A DNA stretch of 64,000 bases from an uncultured Cetobacterium sp. (GCA_934085975.1 CAKOHT010000007.1:1-64000); one strand, 5' to 3'; numbered from the stretch's first letter, positions 45,076-54,310 are shown. The notes: a model not told the origin generated them from the sequence alone. Made by a program: numbers and translations.

Positions 45076-45942
45076 TTGGATTTACATTATTTAAGAATAT
45101 TTTATGAGGTGGCTAAAGAAAAAAGTTTTACTAAAGCAGCTAATAAATTATACATAAATCAATCGGCGGTTTCAATACAAGTTAAAAAATTTGAGGAGAT
45201 TTTAAACTCTAAACTTTTTGATAGAAGTTCTAAGAAAATAAAATTAACTTACACTGGGGAAGCTCTTTTTAAAATGGCAGAAGAAATTTTTGAAAAAGTT
45301 AAAAGAGCTGAAAAAGAGATGGAAAGAATTATCAACTTGGATAAGGCAAAAATATCTATTGGTGCTACATCTGTTATTGGTGAACCTTTACTTCCTCTTT
45401 TAATGAAAGATTTTATCTCCTTACATGATGAAATTGAATACGATATTACTATTTCTACTAAGGCTTGGCTTTTAAAACTATTAAAAGAGGGGGAGTTAGA
45501 TATTCTTTTAATAGACGAAGAACATATTACTGATTCTAACCTAGAGATTATCACTGTAGGTTCTGTTCCTTATGTCCTTGTTGGTACAAAAAATTTCCAA
45601 AAACTAGAGGCTGTTTCCAAAGAACCTTTAATATCTAGAAAAAATATCTATAACAACGATAAAGCTATCAGTCATTTAGAGGATAAGAATCACATTTGTT
45701 TCAATACAAAAATTCCTGTACTAGGGAATTTAGGAGTTATCAAAGGTATGGTTAAAGAGGGTATCGGTAACGTTATACTTCCTTATTATGCTGTATATAA
45801 AGAGATACAGAGTGATGAATTTAAGGTTATAAGAACTATTGATGAAGTCACTGATTCTTATCAAATTGTTATAACTAAGGACAAGAAAAACCTTGCACAT
45901 ATTATCAAATTTATTAATTTTGTCAGAAATTTTAAACTTTAA
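45076..45942 (+). CDS. LysR-family transcriptional regulator
   Basis: 288 residues: an N-terminal winged helix (LDLHYLRIFYEVAKEKSFTKAA, NQSAVSIQVKKFEEIL) and a C-terminal periplasmic-binding-like effector domain (about 90-288). The start is taken as a TTG with GGGAGTG six bases upstream, giving the standard LysR N-terminus. An earlier TTG would add five residues made from that binding site. Of the CysL/CbbR type by appearance; its targets are unknown. It is 22 bases before gmhA and probably co-transcribed. Confidence 0.88.
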   Translation: MDLHYLRIFYEVAKEKSFTKAANKLYINQSAVSIQVKKFEEILNSKLFDRSSKKIKLTYTGEALFKMAEEIFEKVKRAEKEMERIINLDKAKISIGATSVIGEPLLPLLMKDFISLHDEIEYDITISTKAWLLKLLKEGELDILLIDEEHITDSNLEIITVGSVPYVLVGTKNFQKLEAVSKEPLISRKNIYNNDKAISHLEDKNHICFNTKIPVLGNLGVIKGMVKEGIGNVILPYYAVYKEIQSDEFKVIRTIDEVTDSYQIVITKDKKNLAHIIKFINFVRNFKL

Positions 45943-45964
45943 TTTTATAATTTAGGAGGCTAAT

Positions 45965-46540
45965 ATGAATTTATTAGATTCGTATAAAATAACGGCTTCT
46001 CTCTTAGAAAACTTTATAAAAGAGGAAGCGGAAAAAAAAGAAACTGAAAGGGTAGCTAAAGAATTAGCCAATGTTTTTCAGCTTGGAAATAAAGTTCTAA
46101 TCTGTGGAAATGGTGGTAGCAACTGTGATGCTCTACATTTTGCCGAGGAATTTACTGGAAGGTTCAGAAAAGATAGAAAGGCACTCCCTGCTATCTCTTT
46201 ATCTGATTCATCCCATATTACTTGTGTTGGAAATGACTATGGTTTTGACTATATCTTTTCTAGAGGTGTAGAGGCCTATGGTAAAGAGGGAGATATGTTT
46301 ATTGGTATCTCTACAAGCGGAAACTCAACAAATGTTATAAAAGCTGTAGAGGTTGCTAAAAAAATGGGACTAAAAACTTGTGTTCTCCTTGGCAAAGATG
46401 GTGGAAAACTTAAAGGGATGTGTGACTATGAATTTATTATCCCTGGAAATACCTCTGATAGAATCCAAGAGATTCATATGATGATCCTACATGTCATTAT
46501 TGAAGGTGTAGAAAAAATAATGTTCCCTGAAAATTATTAA
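45965..46540 (+). CDS. gmhA: Phosphoheptose isomerase
   Basis: SIS-domain enzyme converting sedoheptulose 7-phosphate to D-glycero-D-manno-heptose 7-phosphate, the first step toward the heptose of lipopolysaccharide. 191 residues, typical length. CGNGGSNCDALHFAEEFTGRF and GISTSGNSTNVIKAVEVAK are diagnostic motifs, with catalytic Glu and His candidates in HFAEEF and the C-terminal HMMILHVIIEGVE. The presence of the gene supports an LPS-bearing outer membrane. AGGAGG precedes the ATG. Confidence 0.93.
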   Translation: MNLLDSYKITASLLENFIKEEAEKKETERVAKELANVFQLGNKVLICGNGGSNCDALHFAEEFTGRFRKDRKALPAISLSDSSHITCVGNDYGFDYIFSRGVEAYGKEGDMFIGISTSGNSTNVIKAVEVAKKMGLKTCVLLGKDGGKLKGMCDYEFIIPGNTSDRIQEIHMMILHVIIEGVEKIMFPENY

Positions 46541-46567
46541 AAATACCCTTTTTAGGGTATTTTTTTT
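46540..46567 (+). terminator. Terminator of gmhA
   Basis: AAAATACCCT with AGGGTATTTT, four-base loop, continuing into eight or more T, starting at the last base of the gene. Confidence 0.9.
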
Positions 46568-46579
46568 GAGGTGATTTAT

Positions 46580-47416
46580 GTGTTTCTAAAATTAATTTTT
46601 GCTTTGCTAATCTCAATATACTCACTTTCTTTTTCAACAGAAGAGGAAAATAAAGCTTACATAGGAGTTTTCAATACTTTAAGACTCGGAAAAGGAGTTA
46701 AAGACTATGAACACCTCGCAAAATCTATTGAACCTTTTGATATTGTGGGATTAGTAGAAGTTATGAATAAAAAAGGTCTTTATAGGCTTCTTTCTGAAGT
46801 TGAAAAAATAAGTGATTCAAAATGGGGGTATGAAATTTCTTCCTATCCTGTGGGAACTAACGAATATAAAGAGTACTATGCCTTTTTATACAAAAAAAAT
46901 AGAGTTAATTTTGTTAAAAGTGAAGGATTTTATCCTGATGAAAATAATGAGTTTATTCGAGAGCCGTATGGTGCTACGTTTAAAATTCATAACTTTGATT
47001 TTACATACGTCTTAGTACACTCCATATATGGAAAAAAAATATCTCAAAGACAATTTGAAGCCGATAAGCTCATTGATGTTTATAATTATTTTCAAAATTT
47101 AGATTCTATTGAAAATGATATTTTAATTGGAGGAGATTTTAATCTCCCCGCTAATGATTCAGCTTTTGATAGTTTATTAAGCCATGAGGATGATATTATC
47201 TATACTCTAGATCCTTCAATTAAAACAACTATAGGAACTAAAGGATTTGCAAACTCCTATGACAATATCTTTATTTCAAAAAAATACACTCAAGAGTTCA
47301 AAGGACAAAGCGGTGCACTAGATATTACTAAAGATGACTTCATTAAAACAAGAAAGGAGGTTTCTGATCATCTACCCATATTTATTATTGTAGATACAGA
47401 AATTGATGATGACTAA
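46580..47416 (+). CDS. Exported endonuclease/exonuclease/phosphatase-family protein
   Basis: 278 residues with an N-terminal signal peptide of about 18 residues, then a DNase I-like fold: IGVFNTLRLGKG, EVMNKKGLYRLL (metal-binding Glu), YVLVHSIYG, GGDFNLPANDSAFD (catalytic Asp and Asn) and SDHLPIFI (catalytic His) near the end. It is probably a secreted or periplasmic nuclease, perhaps for nucleic-acid scavenging. The start chosen is a GTG six bases after GAGGTG; no in-frame ATG exists there. Its SD overlaps the preceding T tract, so some read-through is possible. Confidence 0.8.
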   Translation: MFLKLIFALLISIYSLSFSTEEENKAYIGVFNTLRLGKGVKDYEHLAKSIEPFDIVGLVEVMNKKGLYRLLSEVEKISDSKWGYEISSYPVGTNEYKEYYAFLYKKNRVNFVKSEGFYPDENNEFIREPYGATFKIHNFDFTYVLVHSIYGKKISQRQFEADKLIDVYNYFQNLDSIENDILIGGDFNLPANDSAFDSLLSHEDDIIYTLDPSIKTTIGTKGFANSYDNIFISKKYTQEFKGQSGALDITKDDFIKTRKEVSDHLPIFIIVDTEIDDD

Positions 47417-48038
47417 AGCTTTTATATTTTTAAACGGTGATTTTCCTGTTTGTAAAAATTTTTACAATAACTTAAATATCGACACCAGCCATCTTTTTTG
47501 TGCAGATGGAGGTGCTAAAAAAGCTCTTGAATTAAACTATATTCCTAAAGAAGTATGGGGAGATTTTGACTCTTTAGATCAATCCTCCATAGACTTCTTG
47601 AAAGCCAATGAGGTTATTCTAAAAAAATTTGATAAAAATAAGGATTTCACAGATGGGGAACTTCTAATTTCCTATGTAAATTCTCTTAATTATAAGGAAA
47701 TCTATATAATAGGTGGCTTTGGTGGAAGAATAGATCATACACTGACAAATATAAATCTTATTTTTAAGTATAATAATATTATATTTATAGATGAGCATGA
47801 GAAACTATTCTTAGTAACTCCAAAATTTATTTTAAAAAATTGTTTAAACAAAAGAATATCCTTTATTCCTTTTTCAGACACCGTTGAAAATCTTACCTTG
47901 GAAGGATTTCTTTATCCTCTTAAAACTCACACTTTAAAAAGAGGAGATTCTATATGTTTAAGCAATATTGTTACCAAAAATAGAGCTTTTGTTTCTTTTA
48001 GCTTTGGTAAACTCCTTGGTTCGTTAAGTTTAGATTGA
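47406..48038 (+). CDS. thiN: Thiamine pyrophosphokinase
   Basis: About 210 residues, thiamine pyrophosphokinase family, converting thiamine to thiamine diphosphate. FCADGGAKKALEL, VWGDFDSLD and DFTDGELLISY followed by GGFGGRIDHTLTNINLI are the substrate and metal-binding motifs. It overlaps the upstream nuclease-like gene by 11 bases, with no clear ribosome binding site, so translation is probably coupled. In Firmicutes this gene usually follows rsgA-rpe; here the context is different. Confidence 0.92.
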   Translation: MMTKAFIFLNGDFPVCKNFYNNLNIDTSHLFCADGGAKKALELNYIPKEVWGDFDSLDQSSIDFLKANEVILKKFDKNKDFTDGELLISYVNSLNYKEIYIIGGFGGRIDHTLTNINLIFKYNNIIFIDEHEKLFLVTPKFILKNCLNKRISFIPFSDTVENLTLEGFLYPLKTHTLKRGDSICLSNIVTKNRAFVSFSFGKLLGSLSLD

Positions 48039-48099
48039 CAATACTCCTAAAATAATGTAGGCTATTTAACGGTATAAAATTTTATGGAGGATTTTAATA

Positions 48100-49335
48100 A
48101 TGACTAATTTATCAACAAAAAGTAAACTTTTACTTGGAGTTCAACACGTATTAGCTATGTTTGGAGCTACTGTACTAGTTCCTTTTTTAACTGGCTTAAG
48201 CCCCTCGGTAGCCTTACTTTCAGCTGGAATCGGTACACTTCTTTTTCATCTTTGTACTAAAGGGATTGTTCCTGTTTTTTTAGGGTCATCCTTTGCTTTT
48301 ATCGGTGCATTGGGTCTTGTTTTAAAGGAAGAAGGAATTGCTGCCATTAAAGGCGGAGTTATTTCTGCTGGTTTCGTATACATTTTCATGTCATGGATGG
48401 TTAAAATATTTGGAGTTGAAAAAATAAAATCATTTTTTCCTCCTGTTGTTGTCGGACCAATTATAATGGTAATAGGACTTCGATTAAGCCCTGTAGCTCT
48501 TTCTATGGCTGGATATTCCAATGGACATTTTGATTTGAAAAGTCTTGTTATTGCTCTTATAGTTGTGATATCCATGATAACTATTTCAATTTTAGAAAAA
48601 TCATTTTTTAGATTGGTGCCTATTTTGATATCTGTTATTCTTGGATATGTAGTCTCTATTTTCTTAGGATTAGTAGATTTTACTCCAATTGCTACTGCAA
48701 ATTGGATTGGATTTTCTCAAGAAGCATTGCAAGACCTACTAACTTTACCTAGATTCTCTGCAACTGCTATTTTAGCTATCGCACCAATAGCACTAGTTGT
48801 TTTTATCGAACATATTGGAGATATAACAACAAATGGTGCTGTTGTTGGTAAAGATTTCTTTAAAAATCCGGGTATTTCACGAACTTTACTAGGTGACGGA
48901 GTTGCTACCGTAGCTGCTGGATTGCTAGGAGGACCTGCTAATACAACTTACGGAGAAAATACTGGTGTTCTTGCTGTTACTAAAGTCTATGATCCTGCTA
49001 TTCTAAGAATTGCAGCTTGTTACGCTATTCTTTTGAGCTTTATTGGTAAATTTGGAATTATTTTGCAAACTATTCCTACTCCAGTTATGGGAGGAATATC
49101 TATTATATTATTTGGTATGATTGCCTCTGTTGGAGTTAGAACACTCATTGAAGCAGAAATTGATTTTTCACATTCAAGAAATCTTTTGATCGCTTCTTTA
49201 ATATTTGTTTTAGGAATTGCCATTGATAATATTATTATTTGGAAAACAGTTTCTTTATCTGGACTTGCTATTGCAGCTCTAATTGGGGTTTTTCTGAATA
49301 AAATATTACCTAAAGATCGACTGGATAATCAATAA
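48100..49335 (+). CDS. uraA: Uracil/xanthine permease, UraA type
   Basis: 411-residue NCS2-family symporter of 14 membrane segments. The QHVLAMFGATVLVP opening, the substrate-site segment FIEHIGDITTNGAVVG and GGPANTTYGENTG, and the motif PTPVMGGISIILFG are characteristic of UraA/PyrP. Imports uracil with protons. GGAGG precedes the ATG. A TTGACA at 48035 may be its -35 element but the matching -10 is weak. It has its own terminator. Confidence 0.92.
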   Translation: MTNLSTKSKLLLGVQHVLAMFGATVLVPFLTGLSPSVALLSAGIGTLLFHLCTKGIVPVFLGSSFAFIGALGLVLKEEGIAAIKGGVISAGFVYIFMSWMVKIFGVEKIKSFFPPVVVGPIIMVIGLRLSPVALSMAGYSNGHFDLKSLVIALIVVISMITISILEKSFFRLVPILISVILGYVVSIFLGLVDFTPIATANWIGFSQEALQDLLTLPRFSATAILAIAPIALVVFIEHIGDITTNGAVVGKDFFKNPGISRTLLGDGVATVAAGLLGGPANTTYGENTGVLAVTKVYDPAILRIAACYAILLSFIGKFGIILQTIPTPVMGGISIILFGMIASVGVRTLIEAEIDFSHSRNLLIASLIFVLGIAIDNIIIWKTVSLSGLAIAALIGVFLNKILPKDRLDNQ

Positions 49336-49346
49336 AAAAATTTATT

Positions 49347-49385
49347 AAAATAGGAAGATGTTTGAAGCTTTTCTTCCTATTTTTT
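49347..49385 (+). terminator. Terminator of uraA
   Basis: AAAATAGGAAGA with TCTTCCTATTTT around a 13-base loop, followed by a T-rich run. Confidence 0.9.
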
Positions 49386-49408
49386 ATTTTTTGTTGTAAT
49401 ATATAAAA

Positions 49409-49414
49409 TATAAT
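49409..49414 (+). promoter_or_regulatory. -10 element upstream of the pepF gene
   Basis: A perfect TATAAT 22 bases before the upstream ATG. The -35 region is T-rich and not distinctive. The leader would be only about 15 bases and contains the AGGGGGA ribosome binding site. Confidence 0.45.
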
Positions 49415-49435
49415 AAAGGAATACAGGGGGATTAG

Positions 49436-51400
49436 ATGAAGAAATTTATAGTTCTTATTCTTATAGCAAACTTAGCTTTTGTTGGTAAATATTTTTATGA
49501 AAAAAAATTATCACACTCTCAAACTACTTTAATTAAACCAGTACATGAAATAAAAAAGGAGGATTTTTCTATGTTAAAAAATAGAGATACAATTGAACAA
49601 CAATATAAATGGGATTTAAGCGATATCTATCCCAATTGGGGCCAATGGGAAGGTGATTTAAGTAAACTTAAGGAACTTATGGCTAAAGTTCCTATGTACC
49701 AAGGCAAAATTTCTGAAAATCCCGAAACATTTGTCGAATTTATAGAACTTGAAGAGAAAATATCAAGACTCTTAGATAAGGTTTACTTATATCCATATTT
49801 ACAAAGAGATTTAGATTCAACTAATGAAATGGCTTCTGTTAAGCTTCAAGAGGTTGAAAGCATATATGCTAATTACTCGATTTCTTCCTCTTGGATTACG
49901 CCTGAGATATTAACTATTCCTAAAGAAACTATGATTACTTGGATCGATAGATACCCAAGTCTTGAGCCTAATAGATTTCCTTTGATGGAAACTTATAGAT
50001 TACAAGAACACGTTCTTTCTGCTGATAAAGAAAAATTACTATCGTACTTTGGGCAATATCTAAGTGTTCCGTCCGATATATACAGTGAACTATCTACTTC
50101 GGATATTAAATGGAACGAGGTTGAGCTATCTGATGGTAGCAAAAATACTGTTACCAATGGAGTCTACTCCAAAGTAATTTCAACCAATCGAAACCAAAAG
50201 GATAGAAAAAAAGTTTTTGAAGCACTCTATGATTCTTTCAACACTAATAAAAATACATATGCTTCAATCTATAAGAGTATTTTACAAAGAGACTTTGCTT
50301 CAGCTCAATCCAGAAATTATAAATCTAGCTTAGAAAAAGCTTTAGACCCTAAAAATATTCCCATAGATGTTTATATCTCACTAATTGAATCTACTAGAGA
50401 AAACACTGCTCCTCTAAAAAGATATGTTGCCTTGAGAAAAAAGGCCTTAAATTTACCTAGTTATCACTATTATGATAACTCCATAAATATTGTTGACTAC
50501 AACAAAGATTTTTCATATGAGGAAGCTAAGAATACCGTTTTAGAGTCTGTTAAGCCTTTAGGTGAAGAGTATTACAATGGATTAAACACAGCTTTAAGTG
50601 AAGGATGGTTGGATGTATATGAAACTCCCAACAAGAGAAGTGGTGCCTATTCTTTAAATATATATGACGTACACCCATATATGTTGCTTAATTATAACGG
50701 AACAATGGACGCTGTTTTTACTTTGGCTCATGAACTTGGTCATACTATGCACTCTATGCTATCTACTAAAAATCAACCATATGCTATTAGTAGCTACACT
50801 ATCTTTGTCGCTGAGGTAGCTTCAACATTTAATGAAAGATTGTTGCTTGATAGTATGTTAAAAAATACAACCGACCCAAAAGAGAGAATAGCTCTTATTG
50901 AACAAGCTATTGGTGGAATTGTCGGAACTTACTACATTCAATCTCTATTTGCTGACTACGAATATCAAGCTCACAAAATTGTAGAAAGTGGCGGAGCTAT
51001 AACTCCTGAAGTTTTAAATAATATCATGGAAAATTTGTTTAAAAATTACTTTGGACCTGAGTTGACTATGGATGAATTACAAAAAATTATTTGGACAAGA
51101 ATTCCTCATTTTTATAACTCTCCATACTACGTATATCAATATGCTACTAGTTTTGCTTCATCAGCAAATCTATATGATAGAATAACAAATATGAAATATA
51201 CACCTGAAGAGAGAGAAAATGCTAAACATGAATACCTTACTCTTTTAAAATCTGGTGGAAATGATCATCCTATGAACCAATTAAAAAAAGCTGGAGTGGA
51301 TTTAAGTAAAAAGGATGCTTTCAACGCTGTTGCTACAGAATTTAATAGACTCTTAGACCTTTTAGAAAAGGAATTAAAAAAAGAGAAAGGAGATATCTAA
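49436..51400 (+). CDS. pepF: Oligoendopeptidase F with N-terminal export/anchor segment
   Basis: M3B metallopeptidase that cleaves short peptides. The zinc site is HELGHTMH near residue 430, with the third Glu in EVASTFNE. From the upstream ATG the protein has 654 residues and begins MKKFIVLILIANLAFVGKYF, a signal peptide or membrane anchor unusual for PepF. A second ATG at 49571, preceded by AAGGAGG with an eight-base spacer, would give a normal cytosolic enzyme of 609 residues. Both ribosome binding sites look functional. It is followed two bases later by sppA. Confidence 0.92.
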   Translation: MKKFIVLILIANLAFVGKYFYEKKLSHSQTTLIKPVHEIKKEDFSMLKNRDTIEQQYKWDLSDIYPNWGQWEGDLSKLKELMAKVPMYQGKISENPETFVEFIELEEKISRLLDKVYLYPYLQRDLDSTNEMASVKLQEVESIYANYSISSSWITPEILTIPKETMITWIDRYPSLEPNRFPLMETYRLQEHVLSADKEKLLSYFGQYLSVPSDIYSELSTSDIKWNEVELSDGSKNTVTNGVYSKVISTNRNQKDRKKVFEALYDSFNTNKNTYASIYKSILQRDFASAQSRNYKSSLEKALDPKNIPIDVYISLIESTRENTAPLKRYVALRKKALNLPSYHYYDNSINIVDYNKDFSYEEAKNTVLESVKPLGEEYYNGLNTALSEGWLDVYETPNKRSGAYSLNIYDVHPYMLLNYNGTMDAVFTLAHELGHTMHSMLSTKNQPYAISSYTIFVAEVASTFNERLLLDSMLKNTTDPKERIALIEQAIGGIVGTYYIQSLFADYEYQAHKIVESGGAITPEVLNNIMENLFKNYFGPELTMDELQKIIWTRIPHFYNSPYYVYQYATSFASSANLYDRITNMKYTPEERENAKHEYLTLLKSGGNDHPMNQLKKAGVDLSKKDAFNAVATEFNRLLDLLEKELKKEKGDI

Positions 51401-51401
51401 T

Positions 51402-53120
51402 ATGTTTTTGCTTAGATGGATTTTCAATTTCTTAAAATTTATTATCAGAGAAATATCTTCAATGATAATAAAATTTACATTCCTTTTGATTTTAATAGTT
51501 TTGGCTTTTAATTACTTTACTAAAACTAAAAAAAGCCCATTTACTAAAAAATCATACTTAAAAATAGATTTATCTAAAGAGTTCAATGAAACTTCAATTC
51601 AAAGTCCTATTAATTTTAATTCTAAAAGTTTAAACTTCTATCAACTTTTGGATAATATAAATGTGGCAAAAGAGGACGATAATGTCCAAGGAGTCATATT
51701 GTTTTTAGATGACAACTCACTGAGTAGAAGTCAAATTGATGAATTAGGAGAGGTTTTAAACGAGTTTAAAACCTCAACTAAACCTATCTATTCATACGGA
51801 GCCATATTGGATAATAACTCTTTGCTAATAAGTAGTTATACCGACGAAATCATTATGCCCCCAGCAACATCCACTGTTGTAAATATCACTGGTTACAACA
51901 AAAATATTCCATATTTTAAAACCTTAACAGAAAAATTAGGAATAGATGTCACTGTTGTTCATGTAGGAGATTTTAAAACTTATGGCGAAAACTATACACG
52001 AAGTGAAATGTCTGAAGAAAATCGTTCTGATTTAAAAAGAATTTTGGATAAAAGTTATTTCTTTTTTGTTGAAGATTTATCAAAAAATACTTCACTTGAT
52101 ATAAATAAACTTAATTCACTTATTCTTTCTGGGGACTTAATGGGCGAATCATCAGAAACTTTAAAAAATAATAACCTAATTACTTCTCTCAAATACTGGG
52201 AAAATTTTAAAAAAGAAAAAAATATTGATAATATCATCAGTATCGAAAATTATTCTCCCTCTCCAAAAACAACTATTTCTGATAATAAGATAGCCATAGT
52301 TTACGCAGATGGAGAGATTAGTTATACATCCTCTAAAAATCCAGCAGCAAGTATTATAACTCCTGACAAATTCATCTCTGCTTTAGAAAAGGCGGAAAAA
52401 GATGATACTATTAAAGGAATTGTAATTAGAGTCAACTCGCCTGGTGGGTCTGCACTAGCATCAGACATCATTTGGAACTCAATTAATAACGTTAAAAAGC
52501 CAGTCTATGTTTCTGTTGGAAATGTTGCAGCCTCAGGTGGTTACTATATCTCCACTGCTGCTAAAAAGATATTCGCTGATAAAAATAGTATAACTGGTTC
52601 TATTGGAGTTGTAAGTCTTATTCCAAACTTTAAAGAGCTAACAGATAAAATTGGTGTCAATATGAATGATATATCCTATGGAAAGTATGCAGATTTATAT
52701 TCTTTAACATCACCAATGACTCCTGATAGACAGGAAAAAATGTATAGTTCTAATCTTAAAGTCTATAATGAATTTCTAAGTAAAGTTGCCAATGGTAGAA
52801 ATTTACCATTGGAAGAAGTTGAAAAAATAGCTCAAGGAAAAATCTGGTTAGGACAGGAAGCAATTAATATTGGATTGATAGATTCTATAGGAGGAATAAA
52901 TAAAACTATAAAAACTCTAGCTTCAGATTTAGAGGTAAGTGATAATTACTCTGTTGTTGAGATTTCCTACGAAGAAGATTTAAAATCTATGTTTGAATCA
53001 ACGCTATTTCCTATACAAACTTTTTTCAATTTCAAATCTTTAACTGAAAGTGAAACTATTAAAAAACTGATTGAAAATGAGGAAGTATTCTTTAAACCAA
53101 TTTTATATCTGAGCTTTTAA
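51402..53120 (+). CDS. sppA: Signal peptide peptidase SppA, 67-kDa type
   Basis: 572-residue inner-membrane protease that degrades cleaved signal peptides. One membrane helix (about 20-40), then two tandem Clp-like domains. The Ser/Lys dyad is visible: Lys192 in DFKTYGENYTR and Ser378 in NVAASGGYY. The double-domain E. coli-type form fits the Gram-negative envelope. Co-transcribed with the exported PepF, which could take over the released fragments (inference). Confidence 0.93.
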   Translation: MFLLRWIFNFLKFIIREISSMIIKFTFLLILIVLAFNYFTKTKKSPFTKKSYLKIDLSKEFNETSIQSPINFNSKSLNFYQLLDNINVAKEDDNVQGVILFLDDNSLSRSQIDELGEVLNEFKTSTKPIYSYGAILDNNSLLISSYTDEIIMPPATSTVVNITGYNKNIPYFKTLTEKLGIDVTVVHVGDFKTYGENYTRSEMSEENRSDLKRILDKSYFFFVEDLSKNTSLDINKLNSLILSGDLMGESSETLKNNNLITSLKYWENFKKEKNIDNIISIENYSPSPKTTISDNKIAIVYADGEISYTSSKNPAASIITPDKFISALEKAEKDDTIKGIVIRVNSPGGSALASDIIWNSINNVKKPVYVSVGNVAASGGYYISTAAKKIFADKNSITGSIGVVSLIPNFKELTDKIGVNMNDISYGKYADLYSLTSPMTPDRQEKMYSSNLKVYNEFLSKVANGRNLPLEEVEKIAQGKIWLGQEAINIGLIDSIGGINKTIKTLASDLEVSDNYSVVEISYEEDLKSMFESTLFPIQTFFNFKSLTESETIKKLIENEEVFFKPILYLSF

Positions 53121-53128
53121 ATCTCTAG

Positions 53129-53158
53129 TTGAAAATTTACTCCCTATTGTGATATAAT
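53129..53158 (+). promoter_or_regulatory. Promoter of ybaB
   Basis: -35 TTGAAA (53129-53134), 18-base spacer, extended -10 TGA-TATAAT (53153-53158). It starts just after the sppA stop. Confidence 0.7.
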
Positions 53159-53195
53159 CATAACAATTACACAATATATTCTAGGAGGGATTAAA

Positions 53196-53549
53196 TTGGT
53201 TAGAAAAATAAAAGGACAAAAAACTACTGGAGGAAACTCTCAATCTGATATTTTAAAGCAAGCTCAGGCTATGCAACAGCAAATGCTTTCTGTTCAAGAA
53301 TCATTAAAAGAAAAAGAGGTTGAAGCTTCTGTTGGTGGAGGAGCTGTTGTAGTAAGAGCTAACGGACAAAAAGATATCGTTTCTATAAAAATATCTGAAG
53401 AAACTATCAAGGATGCTGTTGAAGATAAAGAGATGTTAGAAGATCTTGTTCTTTCTGCTGTTACTGAAGCTATGAGACAAGCTGATGAGTTAGCTGAGAA
53501 AGAGATGTCTGTTGTTACTGGCGGAATCAATATCCCAGGATTATTCTAG
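53196..53549 (+). CDS. ybaB: YbaB/EbfC-family nucleoid-associated protein
   Basis: 117-residue small DNA-binding protein of the YbaB/EbfC family. The family core is complete: ILKQAQAMQQQML, GGGAVVVRANGQKDIVSIKI and LVLSAVTEAMRQADELAEKEM. The start is a TTG with AGGAGGG seven bases upstream. The usual neighbours dnaX and recR are absent; it has its own promoter and terminator. Confidence 0.92.
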   Translation: MVRKIKGQKTTGGNSQSDILKQAQAMQQQMLSVQESLKEKEVEASVGGGAVVVRANGQKDIVSIKISEETIKDAVEDKEMLEDLVLSAVTEAMRQADELAEKEMSVVTGGINIPGLF

Positions 53550-53561
53550 TTTGAATTTTAG

Positions 53562-53594
53562 GCACCGATACAATAAGTATTGGTGCTTTTTTTT
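53562..53594 (+). terminator. Terminator of ybaB
   Basis: GCACCGATAC with GTATTGGTGC (one G-T pair), five-base loop, then eight T. Confidence 0.9.
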
Positions 53595-53606
53595 ACCTTA
53601 AATTTA

Positions 53607-53615
53607 TGTTATAAT
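53607..53615 (+). promoter_or_regulatory. Extended -10 promoter element before the DUF374 gene
   Basis: TGT-TATAAT at the end of an AT-rich stretch, 36 bases before the chosen ATG. No -35 hexamer is recognisable, which is common for extended -10 promoters. Confidence 0.5.
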
Positions 53616-53650
53616 TATTTAAAAATACTTTGTTTATAGGTGGTTTTTTG

Positions 53651-54307
53651 ATGGAAAATAATAAATATAAAAGATATGGTTTAATACTTTACTACCTACT
53701 TAAAATTATTTCTAAAACAATGAAAATAGAGATTATTAAAAGTTCTAATCTTATTGATGGACAAAATTATGTGTGTGGTTTTTGGCATAATAAACTTGTT
53801 GGTGCCTCTCTAGGACTTATTAATCTTTCTGAAAAAAAAGCTGTCCTAGCCAGTCCTTCCAAGGACGGAGAGTTAATATCTATTCCCTTGGAAAAAATGG
53901 GATTCACTATGGTTAGAGGCTCTTCTGGAAAAGATTCTATTAAAGCAGTTTTAAAACTAATTAAGCTAGTTAAAGACGGTCATAGTGCTGGAACTCCATT
54001 GGATGGACCCAAAGGACCTATTTATGAGGTTAAGCCCGGTATGCTGTATCTTGCTCAAAAATCTGAAAAGGCTTTAGTCCCAGTAGGAGTTGCTTTTAGC
54101 GATAAATGGATTTTTGAAAAAACTTGGGATAAATTCCAAATGCCTAAACCCTTTTCTAAAATGGTTTGTTTGATTGGTGACCCCATCATGATTCCCAAAG
54201 ATGCAAATTTAGAGGATTACTCTAATTCAGTGAAAGATGCTTTATTTCAAATAGATAAAGAAGCAGAAAAAATATTAACTAAAAATAACGTTTCGAAAGG
54301 AGATTAA
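53651..54307 (+). CDS. DUF374 lysophospholipid/lipid A acyltransferase-like protein
   Basis: 218 residues of the DUF374 family, related to LPLAT/MsbB acyltransferases. CGFWHNKLVGAS carries the His of the acyltransferase motif; TPLDGPKGPIYEVKPG is the family signature. It probably adds an acyl chain to an outer-membrane lipid, for example lipid A, but the substrate is unproven. An upstream in-frame start adds seven residues; the chosen ATG has TAGGTGG seven bases before. First of a run with metG and galU. Confidence 0.82.
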   Translation: MENNKYKRYGLILYYLLKIISKTMKIEIIKSSNLIDGQNYVCGFWHNKLVGASLGLINLSEKKAVLASPSKDGELISIPLEKMGFTMVRGSSGKDSIKAVLKLIKLVKDGHSAGTPLDGPKGPIYEVKPGMLYLAQKSEKALVPVGVAFSDKWIFEKTWDKFQMPKPFSKMVCLIGDPIMIPKDANLEDYSNSVKDALFQIDKEAEKILTKNNVSKGD

Positions 54308-54310
54308 TAG

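Noticed and set aside
47980..48100. Purine or pyrimidine riboswitch ahead of uraA
   Set aside because: Only about 60 noncoding bases and no stable paired structure; a protein-controlled promoter is more likely.
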